64,000 nucleotides of DNA, taken from assembly GCA_964602655.1 (NCBI GenBank), contig CAZRSF010000022.1, positions 1-64,000 on the forward strand. The letters are read 5' to 3'. Below are positions 16,837-24,910 of this stretch, in pieces (position 1 is the first letter of the stretch; each line of letters begins with the position of its first letter). The notes beneath the pieces are model-generated. The model did not search any database and was not told the origin of the DNA. It saw only the letters and a program-made list of their open reading frames with translations. Source of the DNA: Moduliflexus sp964602655 (GTDB lineage: Bacteria; Moduliflexota; Moduliflexia; Moduliflexales; Moduliflexaceae). A program made the translations under genes and the position numbers.

Positions 16837-18252
16837 ATGAAGTTTCTCACCAAACATTTTTTGCTGCAAACCGAAACTGCCCGTATTCTGTATCATGAAT
16901 ACGCCAAAGACATGCCGATTTTCGATTATCATTGTCACCTTTCCCCGGCAGACATTGCCAATAACACGCAATTTCGCAATCTGACGCATATCTGGCTGGC
17001 CGGAGATCACTACAAATGGCGCGCGATGCGTACCTACGGCGTGGATGAACGCTACATTACCGGCGACGCCAGCGATTGGGAAAAATTCGAAGCGTGGGCG
17101 GCCACCGTGCCTGCCACGATCCGCAACCCGCTGTATCATTGGACGCATTTGGAACTCAGACGTCCCTTCGGGCTGAAACAGGCGTTGCTTTCGCCATCCA
17201 CCGCGCGCATGATTTACGAGTCCTGCAATGAACTGCTCGCCACCGAAGCGTTTCGAGCGCGGGGCATCATGCAGCAGATGAATGTGAAAGTGGTTTGCAC
17301 CACAGACGACCCGGCGGACACGCTCGAATATCATCAGCAGATTCGGCAGGATGCGAGTTTTTCAGTAAACGTCCTCCCGACGTTCAGGCCGGATAAGGCG
17401 ATGGCGGTCGAATCGCCGGAACTGTTCAACGCCTATCTCAGTAAATTGGAAGCCGCCGCAGGCATGAGCATCGGAACGTATGCCGCGTTACTGGAAGCGA
17501 TTCTGAAACGCCACGATTTCTTTCATGAGATGGGCTGCCGCCTGTCGGATCATGGATTGGAAACCGCCTATGCCGAAGATTATACGGAACAGGCGATTAT
17601 CAAGATTTTCAATAAAATCCGAGGAGGCGCAGCGTTGACGCCGCTTGAAATCCTGAAATTCAAGTCCGCGATGATGGTCGAATTCGGGCGCATGGATCAC
17701 GCCAAAGACTGGACGCAGCAGCTTCATCTCGGCGCACTGCGCAACAATAACAGCCGCATGTTCAAACAGTTAGGGCCGGATACCGGCTTTGATTCGATTC
17801 TTGATGTGGAAACGGCGCGGCCATTATCGAAATTTTTGAATCGGTTGGATGAAACCGATCAATTACCCAAAACAATTTTGTACAACCTGAATCCCGCGCA
17901 TAATGAAGCGCTGGCGACCATGATCGGCAATTTTCAGGATGGCCGCACGCCGGGGAAAATGCAATTCGGCTCTGGCTGGTGGTTTTTAGATCAAAAAGAC
18001 GGCATGAAAAAACAGATGAACGCGTTATCGAATATGGGGCTGCTCAGCCAGTTTGTCGGCATGTTGACCGATTCCCGCAGCTTTCTGTCCTATCCGCGCC
18101 ACGAGTATTTCCGCCGCATTTTATGCAATTTGATCGGCACTGACGTGGAAAATGGCGAAATTCCTGATGATATCGCTCTGTTAGGGAAAATGACGCAGGA
18201 TATCAGCTACAACAACGCCGTCAGATATTTCGGCATTGACATGCCGAAATAA
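16837..18252 (+). CDS. uxaC: glucuronate/galacturonate isomerase
   Basis: 471 residues, the standard UxaC length. It converts D-glucuronate to D-fructuronate (and galacturonate to tagaturonate), the first step of hexuronate breakdown. The metal-site HxH is in FDYHCHLSPADIA near residue 30. Other family blocks are VCTTDDPADTLEYH and QFGSGWWFLDQKDGM, followed by LTDSRSFLSYPRHEYFRRI near the end. ATG follows AAGGAGGACACA. Downstream uronate genes (uxaB/uxuA) are not in the window. Together with the GH2 gene it forms a small uronide-use pair. Confidence 0.95.
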   Translation: MKFLTKHFLLQTETARILYHEYAKDMPIFDYHCHLSPADIANNTQFRNLTHIWLAGDHYKWRAMRTYGVDERYITGDASDWEKFEAWAATVPATIRNPLYHWTHLELRRPFGLKQALLSPSTARMIYESCNELLATEAFRARGIMQQMNVKVVCTTDDPADTLEYHQQIRQDASFSVNVLPTFRPDKAMAVESPELFNAYLSKLEAAAGMSIGTYAALLEAILKRHDFFHEMGCRLSDHGLETAYAEDYTEQAIIKIFNKIRGGAALTPLEILKFKSAMMVEFGRMDHAKDWTQQLHLGALRNNNSRMFKQLGPDTGFDSILDVETARPLSKFLNRLDETDQLPKTILYNLNPAHNEALATMIGNFQDGRTPGKMQFGSGWWFLDQKDGMKKQMNALSNMGLLSQFVGMLTDSRSFLSYPRHEYFRRILCNLIGTDVENGEIPDDIALLGKMTQDISYNNAVRYFGIDMPK

Positions 18253-18257
18253 GTAAG

Positions 18258-18290
18258 AACCCTGTCAGGGTTTCGAATCCTGGCAGGATT
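18258..18290. terminator. hairpin after uxaC
   Basis: Arms AACCCTGTCAGG / CCTGGCAGGATT with one mismatch, followed by TTTTCTC, 5 bp after the stop codon. The short T run makes this the best terminator candidate of its repeat family. Confidence 0.6.
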
Positions 18291-18329
18291 TTCTCTCACC
18301 GATGTAAATTCCGAACGTAAAATTTCTCC

Positions 18330-18360
18330 TTGACAAAATCGTTGGCGTCACGCACATAAT
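18330..18360 (+). promoter_or_regulatory. candidate promoter of the RelE-type TA operon
   Basis: TTGACA (18330-18335) and CATAAT (18355-18360) with a 19-nt spacer, about 55 bp before the antitoxin ATG. Spacer is slightly long. Confidence 0.4.
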
Positions 18361-18416
18361 TGCCTTGATAAAAGAAAAGATGATCGCACCCAGTCTGTTG
18401 ATTCAGGAGAATCTTT

Positions 18417-18632
18417 ATGGCAACAAAAGCGCAACCAAGACAATCGAAACTCACGACTGACGAAAAGGTGAATATGCTTTTTCGGTATATGTTCAATCTG
18501 CAAAGCGCAGATGATGAAGAACGCTTTTGGAATGAACTCTCCGCCGTTGAGGTGAAGGAACTCAATAACATTCGAAAAGAAGAGACGATTTCCTTCGAAC
18601 AATTAAAAGCCATGAGCGCCAATCATGCGTGA
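18417..18632 (+). CDS. putative antitoxin of a RelE/ParE pair
   Basis: 71 residues, charged and mostly helical, with no recognised domain. It is called an antitoxin because it overlaps the downstream RelE/ParE-like gene by 8 bp and precedes it, the usual order. The ATG follows AGGAGAATCTTT. It lacks an obvious N-terminal DNA-binding motif, so it may neutralise the toxin without repressing the promoter. Confidence 0.6.
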   Translation: MATKAQPRQSKLTTDEKVNMLFRYMFNLQSADDEERFWNELSAVEVKELNNIRKEETISFEQLKAMSANHA

Positions 18633-18885
18633 CATCATCGTCAGTAAAACATTCGAGCGGCAATTCGAACGATTACCGAACGAGGCGCAGCAAGCCATTA
18701 TCGAGCGGCTTGAAAAGTTACAAGCAAACGATGAAAATCTTGATCTGAAAAAACTTCGCCCAACGCATGAAGGGCTTTGGCGGTTAAGATGCGGAAAATA
18801 TCGTATCATTTTCGAGTATCTGGAGTCAGAAATCATTCATCTGCTCAATGTGGACAGCAGAGATAAAATTTACCGGCGCTTTTGA
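18625..18885 (+). CDS. RelE/ParE-family toxin
   Basis: 86 residues. The pattern FERQFERLPNEAQQAIIERLEKL, WRLRCGKYRIIFEY and VDSRDKIYRRF is typical of the RelE/ParE fold (mRNA interferase or gyrase poison). The conserved G-x-YRI-x-F core and the C-terminal R-x-x-IY are present. It overlaps the upstream putative antitoxin by 8 bp. Which target it has cannot be read from the sequence. Confidence 0.82.
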   Translation: MRDIIVSKTFERQFERLPNEAQQAIIERLEKLQANDENLDLKKLRPTHEGLWRLRCGKYRIIFEYLESEIIHLLNVDSRDKIYRRF

Positions 18886-18946
18886 TCTCGAAATTTCTCG
18901 TTGACAACAATCCCCGACACCGCGTATAACACTGCAATGAAGGCCC

Positions 18947-19561
18947 TCACGCCATTGCGTTTTCGATGGTGGCGAGGCTTTGCGTATCTTTCTGATAATC
19001 TTCCGGCAGCGTATAATGCGTCGGCGACACGGCATAGACGACATTGCCGAAGAGTTGATGCGTGTCGAGGTTGACGCTTTGCAGCACTTCCACCGAGGTT
19101 TGATAAAAAGCGTTCGTCAGGCTGATTTTGACGATATTCGGCGGAATTTCGACCGGCAGTACACGCAAGGCGGAACGCAGACGATACCAGATTCTTTCCA
19201 ATTGATGTCCGCCGCTCGACATGCTGACATCCATCAGTTTCCGATGCACCTTCTGTTTTTGTTCGTCCGTATGGTAGGGAAACGCCCAGCCGATGCAATT
19301 CAAGGTCGCTTTGGACGTGGGAAACGGGCCGCGCGCTAACAAAATTTCATTGTCGTAGCAATAATTCCAGAGGCTTTGACGAATATCATTCGACAGGACG
19401 CATAAAAAACCGTCATCCATCGCCCGCTTCAAAAGTTTCCCATTCATTTCCACCCGCACCTGCGTATGGGCGTCCAGAGCTTTCATCATCTCTACCAGGG
19501 CTTTCAGATACATCCCCACCGCTTTATTATACATCGCCTGATTACTGCTGATGTCTGCCAT
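18947..19561 (-). CDS. uncharacterised protein, paralogue of the adjacent gene
   Basis: 204 residues, no recognised family. It shares an overall plan with the 198-residue product just upstream: an N-terminal MYNKAVGMYLKALVEMMKAL helix (MYDKAIDFYIRALLDIII in the neighbour), then LLKRAMDDGFL, a central IGWAFPYHTDEQ block and the PVEIPPNIVKISL segment. No signal peptide or membrane helix. ATG follows GAAAGGAATGAATT. It is the last gene behind dnaJ on the minus strand, 17 bp after its paralogue, and is convergent with the RelE-type pair. Confidence 0.6.
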   Translation of the reverse strand: MADISSNQAMYNKAVGMYLKALVEMMKALDAHTQVRVEMNGKLLKRAMDDGFLCVLSNDIRQSLWNYCYDNEILLARGPFPTSKATLNCIGWAFPYHTDEQKQKVHRKLMDVSMSSGGHQLERIWYRLRSALRVLPVEIPPNIVKISLTNAFYQTSVEVLQSVNLDTHQLFGNVVYAVSPTHYTLPEDYQKDTQSLATIENAMA

Positions 19562-19578
19562 AATTCATTCCTTTCGCG

Positions 19579-20175
19579 TTATCGTGGAAGTTGCGCGCAC
19601 GGTTCCAGCTTTTCGCCGATCACAATGGCCACTTTCAGGTGTTTACGGATATAACTCGATGTCGTTGCGCGATCCAAGAGCGCTTTCGCGACATAACGCA
19701 AGCTCGGCGGATATTGGTACAAGAGCCGCATCGCCTGCTGACACTCCTCTCCGACCACTCGAAGTTTGACGATATTCGTCGGAATATCCAACGGCGTTTC
19801 TTGCATACGCAGTCGGCATGACAGCCAGAACTGCCGCGCGAACGCCCAGGATTTCGCCGCGAGTTCCGCCCGCGTAATAATTTCATACGAATCTTCCATT
19901 TCCTTTGGCTGCGAAAACGGAAATATCCAAGCAATCGTATTCCAGTTGCGTTTCACGCCGGGAATCACGCCTTGCCAGAGCAAAAATTCACCGGTTGGGC
20001 ACTCCGCCAGCACTCGCGCTTTTTCCTGCTCCGTGATCGGCTGTAAGAAGCCGTCGCTGACCGCTCGAAACAAAAATGACGGCGCAAACGCTGTCCGCGC
20101 TTCGCGGTGATGCTCCAATGTGATGATAATATCCAGCAGCGCCCGGATGTAAAAATCTATGGCTTTGTCATACAT
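19579..20175 (-). CDS. uncharacterised protein, paralogue of the adjacent gene
   Basis: 198 residues, no recognised family. Shared blocks with the downstream gene are MYDKAIDFYIRALLDIII, LFRAVSDGFL, NTIAWIFPFSQP and PLDIPTNIVKLRV. The predicted secondary structure is mixed alpha/beta, soluble. The start is set at the MYDKA methionine because it aligns with MYNKA of the paralogue; no good ribosome site precedes it. It lies 78 bp after dnaJ on the same strand, so it may be read through from the heat-shock operon. Confidence 0.6.
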   Translation of the reverse strand: MYDKAIDFYIRALLDIIITLEHHREARTAFAPSFLFRAVSDGFLQPITEQEKARVLAECPTGEFLLWQGVIPGVKRNWNTIAWIFPFSQPKEMEDSYEIITRAELAAKSWAFARQFWLSCRLRMQETPLDIPTNIVKLRVVGEECQQAMRLLYQYPPSLRYVAKALLDRATTSSYIRKHLKVAIVIGEKLEPCAQLPR

Positions 20176-20253
20176 GGGTTATATCGGGAATGCAAGAAAA
20201 ATCGTTACGACGCAAAACGTCGGTATCTCTCAGGGTTCGGACGACCCAACGAT

Positions 20254-21423
20254 TTATTCGTCATCTGGCGCGCGTTTGACCGGGAACAGCTTTCGCCACC
20301 AGGCCGTCAATGCCAGCGTCGGCGCTTGCACTAAGCGCAGCGCCGGATTCTGCGAGCGGTCGCCGCTCAGTCTGCCGAATTCTTCCAGCAATTGCCGTTG
20401 CCGCCGTGTCACTTCCGTAGGAATCTGAATTTTGACTTTCACGAAAAGATCGCCGCGCTGCTCATTAGTCGGCGACGGCACGCCTTTTTGCGCTAAGCGG
20501 AAAACGCGATCCGGCTGCGTTCCCGAGGGAACACGGATGCGGACTTTCCCTTCTAACGTGGGAACTTCAATCACATCGCCCAACACGGCCTGCGTAATCG
20601 TCAGCGGCACTTCGCACCAGATGTCGTTATCTTTGCGCCCGAAAAACTCATGCGGTTCGACATGCACATGAATCAGCAGATCGCCCGTCCCGCCGCCATA
20701 GACGCCATGTTCGCCCTCTCCGGCCACTTTCAGGCTTGCGCCGTCATGCACGTTCGGCGGAATGCGCACGGAAATTTTGCGGGTCTGCGGCAAGCGGCTA
20801 TCGCCCCGGCATTCCGCGCAATCTTTCTGATAGACCCGCCCGCTGCCGTTGCATTCCTGACAAACCTGCGTGAATCCCAAAAAGCCGTGTGATTGCCGGA
20901 TACGGCCTTTGCCAAGACAAATCGGGCAGAGCATCGGATACGCGCGCGGTTCGATCCCCGTGCCCCGGCAACGCGAACATTGTTCCATGCGTGTGACTTC
21001 AATGATGCGGGTCGTTCCAAGCGCGGCTTCTTCGAAGGAAATCGACAGTTCGTGCGTCAAATCCGCGCCGCGAACCTGTTGGCGATATTTTTTACGGGAC
21101 GAGGTTTTGCTGGAAGCGACGTTGTCGAAAATATCGAACACCTCGTCGAAATTCGCGTGTTTGTTGCGATACGCCGCTGAGGACGCCGCGCTTTCCTGCT
21201 GAACAGGCGAATGCCTCAGATCGTATTCTGCGCGTTTTTTCTCATCGCTCAGGACGCGATAGGCTTCGGTCGCCTGTTTGAATTTTTCTTCCGCAAATTT
21301 GTCGCCGGAATTTCGATCAGGATGATATTTCAGGGCTAACTTCCGGTAGGCGCTTTTGATTTCAGCGTCATCGGCCTGTTCAGGAATGCCTAAAATTTTA
21401 TAATAATTGAAAGAAGTCGCCAA
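20254..21423 (-). CDS. dnaJ: chaperone DnaJ (Hsp40)
   Basis: 389 residues. J-domain with HPD near residue 34, a short linker, then four zinc-binding repeats: CSRCRGTG, CPICLGKG, CQECNGSG and CAECRGDS, the last degenerate. The C-terminal substrate-binding domain has the GDLLIHVHV and DIWCEVPLTITQAVLGDVIEV-type strands. It stimulates DnaK ATPase and delivers substrates. The start is a TTG (21423), the only codon that gives the normal N-terminus. It lies 21 bp after grpE. dnaK is not in this cluster. Confidence 0.93.
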   Translation of the reverse strand: MATSFNYYKILGIPEQADDAEIKSAYRKLALKYHPDRNSGDKFAEEKFKQATEAYRVLSDEKKRAEYDLRHSPVQQESAASSAAYRNKHANFDEVFDIFDNVASSKTSSRKKYRQQVRGADLTHELSISFEEAALGTTRIIEVTRMEQCSRCRGTGIEPRAYPMLCPICLGKGRIRQSHGFLGFTQVCQECNGSGRVYQKDCAECRGDSRLPQTRKISVRIPPNVHDGASLKVAGEGEHGVYGGGTGDLLIHVHVEPHEFFGRKDNDIWCEVPLTITQAVLGDVIEVPTLEGKVRIRVPSGTQPDRVFRLAQKGVPSPTNEQRGDLFVKVKIQIPTEVTRRQRQLLEEFGRLSGDRSQNPALRLVQAPTLALTAWWRKLFPVKRAPDDE

Positions 21424-21444
21424 AATCGAAGTACCTGTCCGGAA

Positions 21445-22116
21445 TTATTTCTTTTTCGAGACTCCCACTTTCGGAGCCACAATGACCCGATCATTCAACG
21501 TATAGCCTTTCTGGAACACCGAGACTACGATGCCTTCTTCCAGGTCATCCCGCTCCATCTGCATGATGGCCTCATGGATTTCAGGATTGAACGGTTGGCC
21601 TTCGGCTTCGATTTCCTTGATCCCTTTGCGTTTGAGCGCGCCGAGGAATTTATCGAAAATCATTTCGATGCCTTTCAGGAAATCTTCTAATTTATGCGTC
21701 TGTTCCGCCGCCGCAATCGCGCGCTCGAAGTCATCCACGACACTCAACATCTCTCGCAGAATATCTTCATTCGCGTATTTTCGGAAATCCTGCAATTCTT
21801 TGTCTTTCCGTTTCTTGAAATTATCGAATTCCGCTTGCAAACGCAATCTGGCGTCGAAATGGTCTTTGGCTTCTTGCGTTTTGGCATCCAGCGCGTTTGT
21901 GAGGCGCGTCAGTTCATCGTCAGGTTCTTCTTCCGCCACGACATCTGCAATGGGTTGACTCTCCTCGATAGACGTTTCGCTCACGTCATCGCCTGCTGCT
22001 CCGCCATCCAGTTCGGCTTCAAGCGTCTCATCTTCCACATTATCCTGAGTTCGAATGTCCTGCTCTTCTACCATCTCAGCGTCCTGATCTTGTACGATTT
22101 TGACTGGAATTTTCAC
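21445..22116 (-). CDS. grpE: nucleotide exchange factor GrpE
   Basis: 223 residues. An acidic, low-complexity N-terminus (about 1-75) precedes a long coiled coil (about 75-150) and the compact head with NPEIHEAIM and GYTLNDRVIVAPKVGVS, the GrpE signature. It releases ADP from DnaK. GTG start at 22116 follows GGAGGAGG. Second gene of the hrcA-grpE-dnaJ operon. Confidence 0.95.
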   Translation of the reverse strand: MKIPVKIVQDQDAEMVEEQDIRTQDNVEDETLEAELDGGAAGDDVSETSIEESQPIADVVAEEEPDDELTRLTNALDAKTQEAKDHFDARLRLQAEFDNFKKRKDKELQDFRKYANEDILREMLSVVDDFERAIAAAEQTHKLEDFLKGIEMIFDKFLGALKRKGIKEIEAEGQPFNPEIHEAIMQMERDDLEEGIVVSVFQKGYTLNDRVIVAPKVGVSKKK

Positions 22117-22165
22117 CGCAAACCTCCTCCATGTTCGTTCATTACGATGTACGAAATTTCAAATA

Positions 22166-22241
22166 ACCCCACCCCCAACCCCTCCCCAACAGGGAGGGGA
22201 TATCGTTCTCCTCTCCTTCGGAGAGGGGCAAGGGGTGAGGT
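22166..22241. repeat. CCCCTCCC/GGGAGGGG repeat between hrcA and grpE
   Basis: Two hairpins (CTCCCC..GGGAG and CTCTCC..GGAGAG) flanked by CACCCC- and GGGGTGAGG-like ends. The same family occurs inside brxC at 55301-55390 and near 53555. Here it sits in an operon spacer, 133 bp wide, and could affect the grpE/hrcA transcript ratio. Confidence 0.7.
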
Positions 22242-22249
22242 GTTGTATT

Positions 22250-23317
22250 TTACAAATCCATCCGTTCTGTCAACAAGCGCGACATCGTTTTCGCCGTATA
22301 TTCGACCATCGGAATAATATGGGTATAATCCATGCGCTTCGGCCCGATAATGCCGATCACGCCGAGCGTGCGATCTCCATATTTATACGAGGAAAGCACA
22401 AGGCTCAGATCGCGCATATCTTCTTCTGTGCTTTCTTCGCCGATAATCACGCGCGTGGCGTTATGGTCGGCCTCTTCATTCGTGATACACTTATCCAGCA
22501 GCCGAATCAGCAAGCGTTTTTCTTCGAACGCCTTGAACAGCGACCGCATCCTTTCGACATCGGTAAATTCAGGCTGATTCATCATGTTGAACGCGCCGCC
22601 CACATACAACTCGCTGTCATCGGGATCATCGGAAAAAAATTGCTGGCTGAGCTTGACCGCATTGGAATACAACAGATCGAACTGCGTTTTTTCATGCTCC
22701 ATCATGCCGAACAACTTGGCGCGAATCTGCGCGAGGCTCAATCCCATGAGTTCGGACGTAATCAATTTCGACATTTTATCGAGCGTGTCTTGCGAAATCT
22801 CATCATCCAGCACAATCATCCGTTTGTGCACTAAGCCTGATTCGGAAATAAAAATGACTAACGCCTGAGAATTGCTCAACTTAATAAAATCAATATGGCG
22901 GCAGACCGTCGTCTTCAAATTCGGCGTCAGCACTAAGCCCGCCTGTTTCGACAGTTTCGACAGCAAATCGGTCGTTTTTTTCATCAGGTTGACGACTTCG
23001 ATTTCGGAATGCAGCGTTTCTTCGATCTGAGACGAATCAACGTCTTCCAGCGACCGCTGCGACGAAGCGAGATGATCGACGTAAAAACGGAAGCCTCTGT
23101 CTGTAGGGATACGACCGGCAGAGGTGTGTGGCTGCGCGAGAAAGCCGCACTCCTCCAAATCCGCCATAATATTGCGAATTGTGGCCGGGCTGATGCCAAA
23201 CCCGTATTTTTTGGCAATCGTCCGCGATCCCACTGGCTCAGCGGTGGAAATATAATTACACACGACCGCCACTAACACCTGATGCTGCCGTTCTTCTAAC
23301 GTCCCTTGCGTCACCAC
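22250..23317 (-). CDS. hrcA: heat-inducible transcription repressor HrcA
   Basis: About 355 residues. The N-terminal winged helix (STAEPVGSRTIAKKYG, then SPATIRNIMADLEECGFL, then HTSAGRIPTDRGFRFYVDHL) and the GAF-like dimerisation domain are characteristic. It binds the CIRCE element and represses the heat-shock genes; one perfect CIRCE lies about 80 bp upstream. A GTG start at 23317 is preferred because AGAGGAAAG lies in front of it; a TTG at 23338 would overlap that ribosome site. Confidence 0.95.
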   Translation of the reverse strand: MVTQGTLEERQHQVLVAVVCNYISTAEPVGSRTIAKKYGFGISPATIRNIMADLEECGFLAQPHTSAGRIPTDRGFRFYVDHLASSQRSLEDVDSSQIEETLHSEIEVVNLMKKTTDLLSKLSKQAGLVLTPNLKTTVCRHIDFIKLSNSQALVIFISESGLVHKRMIVLDDEISQDTLDKMSKLITSELMGLSLAQIRAKLFGMMEHEKTQFDLLYSNAVKLSQQFFSDDPDDSELYVGGAFNMMNQPEFTDVERMRSLFKAFEEKRLLIRLLDKCITNEEADHNATRVIIGEESTEEDMRDLSLVLSSYKYGDRTLGVIGIIGPKRMDYTHIIPMVEYTAKTMSRLLTERMDL

Positions 23318-23395
23318 AGTATCTTTCCTCTTCCGCAATCGTCAGGTATTTTCAGACGAGCGCAGAACAGGACTCCTTGCTTGCTAAAAAAAGAA

Positions 23396-23422
23396 TTAGC
23401 ACTCTCTTAAAAAGAGTGCTAA
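23396..23422 (-). promoter_or_regulatory. CIRCE operator upstream of hrcA
   Basis: Perfect TTAGCACTC-N9-GAGTGCTAA, the HrcA binding site, about 80 bp before the hrcA start. On the minus strand a TTGACA (23464-23459) and an A/T-rich TATATA (23436-23431) lie just upstream, at a wider than normal spacing. The operon should be autoregulated by HrcA. Confidence 0.95.
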
Positions 23423-23643
23423 TAAAACTATATATAAAATGGGATGACATTCCAAATTTGTCAAGAGTTTTTTATTTTTCCTGTCGTTTAAACGGGGCAA
23501 ACACATCTGAATAGAATTATTTTGGACTTGACACCGCAGAGCAGGCAGAAAGACGATTGAATGGAATCAAGACGATCTGGCGTATCCACCTTTTTCGAAA
23601 AGCGATTTTTAGGAATGAGACATGTTCGACATGGAGGCATTCG

Positions 23644-24786
23644 ATGAATACGGTGTATGGCGTACATTGCGATGAGTACGGACAGGTTGAAGAAAAAATA
23701 CGCGAACTGCTGGCCTTGATGGGCGGAATGGCGGCATTTACGTCGGCAGGCGAGCGCATTGTCTTAAAACCGAATCTGCTGACCGCCGCGCAACCGGATC
23801 ACGCGGCGACGACGCATCCGACGGTAGTCGCAGCGGTCGGGAAATTGATCAAACAGACCGGCGCAGCCGCCGCGCTGATTGACAGCCCCGGCGCAGGCTT
23901 TCCGCATAGCGAAAAAACGCTGCGCAAGGTGTACGCAGTGTGCGGCATAAATGAGGCGGCGGCGCAGGCGGGGATCGAATTGAGTTTCGATACCACTTCG
24001 CAGGCCGTGTCGTTCCCGCAAGGGGTGTTGATCAAACGCTTCGACATCTTGACGCCGCTCGCGCAGGCGTCCGGCATCATCAATCTCTGCAAGCTGAAAA
24101 CGCACGGCTTTCTCGGCATGACCGGCGCGGTGAAAAACAGCTTCGGTGCGATTCCGGGGCGCGACAAGCCGGGCTTTCACGCCAAATTGCACGACCCGGC
24201 GCGATTTGCCGGAATGTGCCTCGATTTGTCCGCCTGCGTTGCGCCCCGCCTCTCGATTATGGATGCGGTCGTCGGCATGGAAGGCAACGGCCCGCATAAC
24301 GGATCGCCGCGCCGGATCGGCTTGCTGCTGGCGTCAACGAATCCGCTCGCGTTAGACGTGGTCGCAGGCGAAATTATCGGCTTGAAGCGCGAGCAAAACC
24401 CGCTGTTGCTGGAAGCGGCGCAACGCGGCTGGACGCCGACGCGATTGGAGGAGATCGAATTGATTGGATTGGAGAAAGAAAAACTCCGCGTTCCGGGCTT
24501 CAAACTCCCGACGACTGTGTTGAGCAGCGCGGGATCGGTCGCCTTGCGCCTCTTTGCGCCGATTTTTAAGCAAGCGTTCAGCGTCCGTCCGCAGATTTTG
24601 GCCGACAAATGCGTCGGCTGCGGCGCGTGCCGCGATGCCTGCCCGGTGCAAGTGATTACGATTGAACAGCGCGTTGCGCAGATTCGGCATCAGGAGTGTA
24701 TCCGTTGTTATTGCTGCCATGAAATGTGCCCGCGCGATGCCATCGCCTTGCAAGGCGGCCTGCTGTATCGGCTGTTGCACCGTTAA
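23644..24786 (+). CDS. DUF362 protein with two 4Fe-4S clusters
   Basis: About 380 residues. ATG 23644 follows TGGAGG; upstream in-frame codons are excluded by the lack of a ribosome site. Residues about 25-290 form the DUF362 domain (VLKPNLL, THPTVV, DSPGAG, KLKTHGFLGMTGAVKN, MDAVVGMEGNGPHNG). Residues about 315-370 carry CxxCxxCxxxCP twice (CVGCGACRDACP and CIRCYCCHEMCP), binding two 4Fe-4S clusters. DUF362 proteins are putative redox enzymes of unknown substrate. No signal peptide is seen. It appears monocistronic. Confidence 0.85.
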   Translation: MNTVYGVHCDEYGQVEEKIRELLALMGGMAAFTSAGERIVLKPNLLTAAQPDHAATTHPTVVAAVGKLIKQTGAAAALIDSPGAGFPHSEKTLRKVYAVCGINEAAAQAGIELSFDTTSQAVSFPQGVLIKRFDILTPLAQASGIINLCKLKTHGFLGMTGAVKNSFGAIPGRDKPGFHAKLHDPARFAGMCLDLSACVAPRLSIMDAVVGMEGNGPHNGSPRRIGLLLASTNPLALDVVAGEIIGLKREQNPLLLEAAQRGWTPTRLEEIELIGLEKEKLRVPGFKLPTTVLSSAGSVALRLFAPIFKQAFSVRPQILADKCVGCGACRDACPVQVITIEQRVAQIRHQECIRCYCCHEMCPRDAIALQGGLLYRLLHR

Positions 24787-24910
24787 GGCGGCGAATCGAG
24801 TTTATTATACGAACGACTTCTAAAGAGATTGACAAATTTTTCAGAGTCGTTTATGAGGCATTTATTCCCCATTAATATTCATCTCATCATCGTGAAAGGT
24901 AGAATGCCTC

